DNA from: Spirochaetaceae bacterium
GTDB lineage: Bacteria > Spirochaetota > Spirochaetia > Treponematales > Breznakiellaceae
Assembly (NCBI GenBank): GCA_031258625.1
Contig: JAIRMO010000160.1
Coordinates: 1 to 31,181 of the forward strand
Length of the DNA stretch: 31,181 bases
Direction: 5' to 3'
The position numbers and the translations under genes were made by a program. Position 1 is the first letter of the stretch. Every line of letters starts with the position of its first letter. Below are positions 31,160 through 31,181 of this stretch, piece after piece. Under the pieces are notes generated by a model. It worked only from the letters and a program-made list of their open reading frames with translations, searched no databases and had not been told where the DNA came from.

Positions 31160-31181
31160 TGTGCGGCGATGGCCTCCCGCA

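Overview
The window looks like chromosome of a spirochaete, most likely a Treponema of the anaerobic gut (termite-gut) type. The basis is the combination of Treponema-style housekeeping genes (rpsT, HU, lnt, response regulator, bactofilin, pncC, then rho and rpmE), a multi-subunit [FeFe] hydrogenase, Rex, Rrf2 and several lipoproteins and membrane proteins of spirochaete flavour. The species assignment is inference; no rRNA or tRNA gene is present to test it.

Layout, left to right. Positions 1-1085 are accessory-looking: the last codons of an IS66-like transposase, an XRE repressor and an orphan small ORF. Positions 1187-3837 (minus) hold rlmN, a TPR-repeat protein and a small partner gene. 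Positions 3838-4530 are non-coding and hold a nested palindromic element bounded by 15-bp perfect inverted repeats. A lipoprotein gene with a terminator follows (4531-5292). Positions 5458-10534 are a five-gene operon for an NAD(P)-linked, probably electron-bifurcating [FeFe] hydrogenase (hndA, a HATPase protein, hndB, hndC, hndD) closed by a strong intrinsic terminator. Positions 10687-13904 are a divergent pair, a DUF4398 lipoprotein and a CHASE2/degenerate cyclase sensor, followed by a GC-rich hairpin cluster.

Positions 14218-18480 are on the minus strand: a small orphan, an MsbA-like ABC exporter, a membrane protein with winged-helix-like repeats, and an IscR-like Rrf2 regulator. Upstream of Rrf2 lies a probable minus-strand small RNA or attenuated leader. 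Positions 19067-25643 are plus-strand housekeeping: a zinc-ribbon miniprotein, S20, a tightly overlapped HU-lnt-response regulator-bactofilin-pncC operon, rho with a long N-terminal extension, and L31. Then rlmK-like and rex (minus), and on the plus strand an Lnb-like DUF4105 membrane protein followed by lipA-lplB-lplA.

How the parts fit: the hydrogenase moves electrons between H2, NAD(P)H and probably ferredoxin; Rex (NADH/NAD+ ratio) and the Cys3-His Rrf2 protein (Fe-S status) are natural candidate regulators, although no Rex operator was recognised. Two unrelated families of lipoprotein N-acyltransferase (Lnt and a DUF4105/Lnb-like protein) lie about 6 kb apart, alongside several lipoproteins. 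The right end makes and attaches lipoate. The less explained signals are non-coding: the palindromic element at 4095-4425, the candidate small RNA at 18656-18786, a GTTT(TG/CA)AAAC dyad found four times between genes, and a palindromic insertion read through in frame inside lplA.
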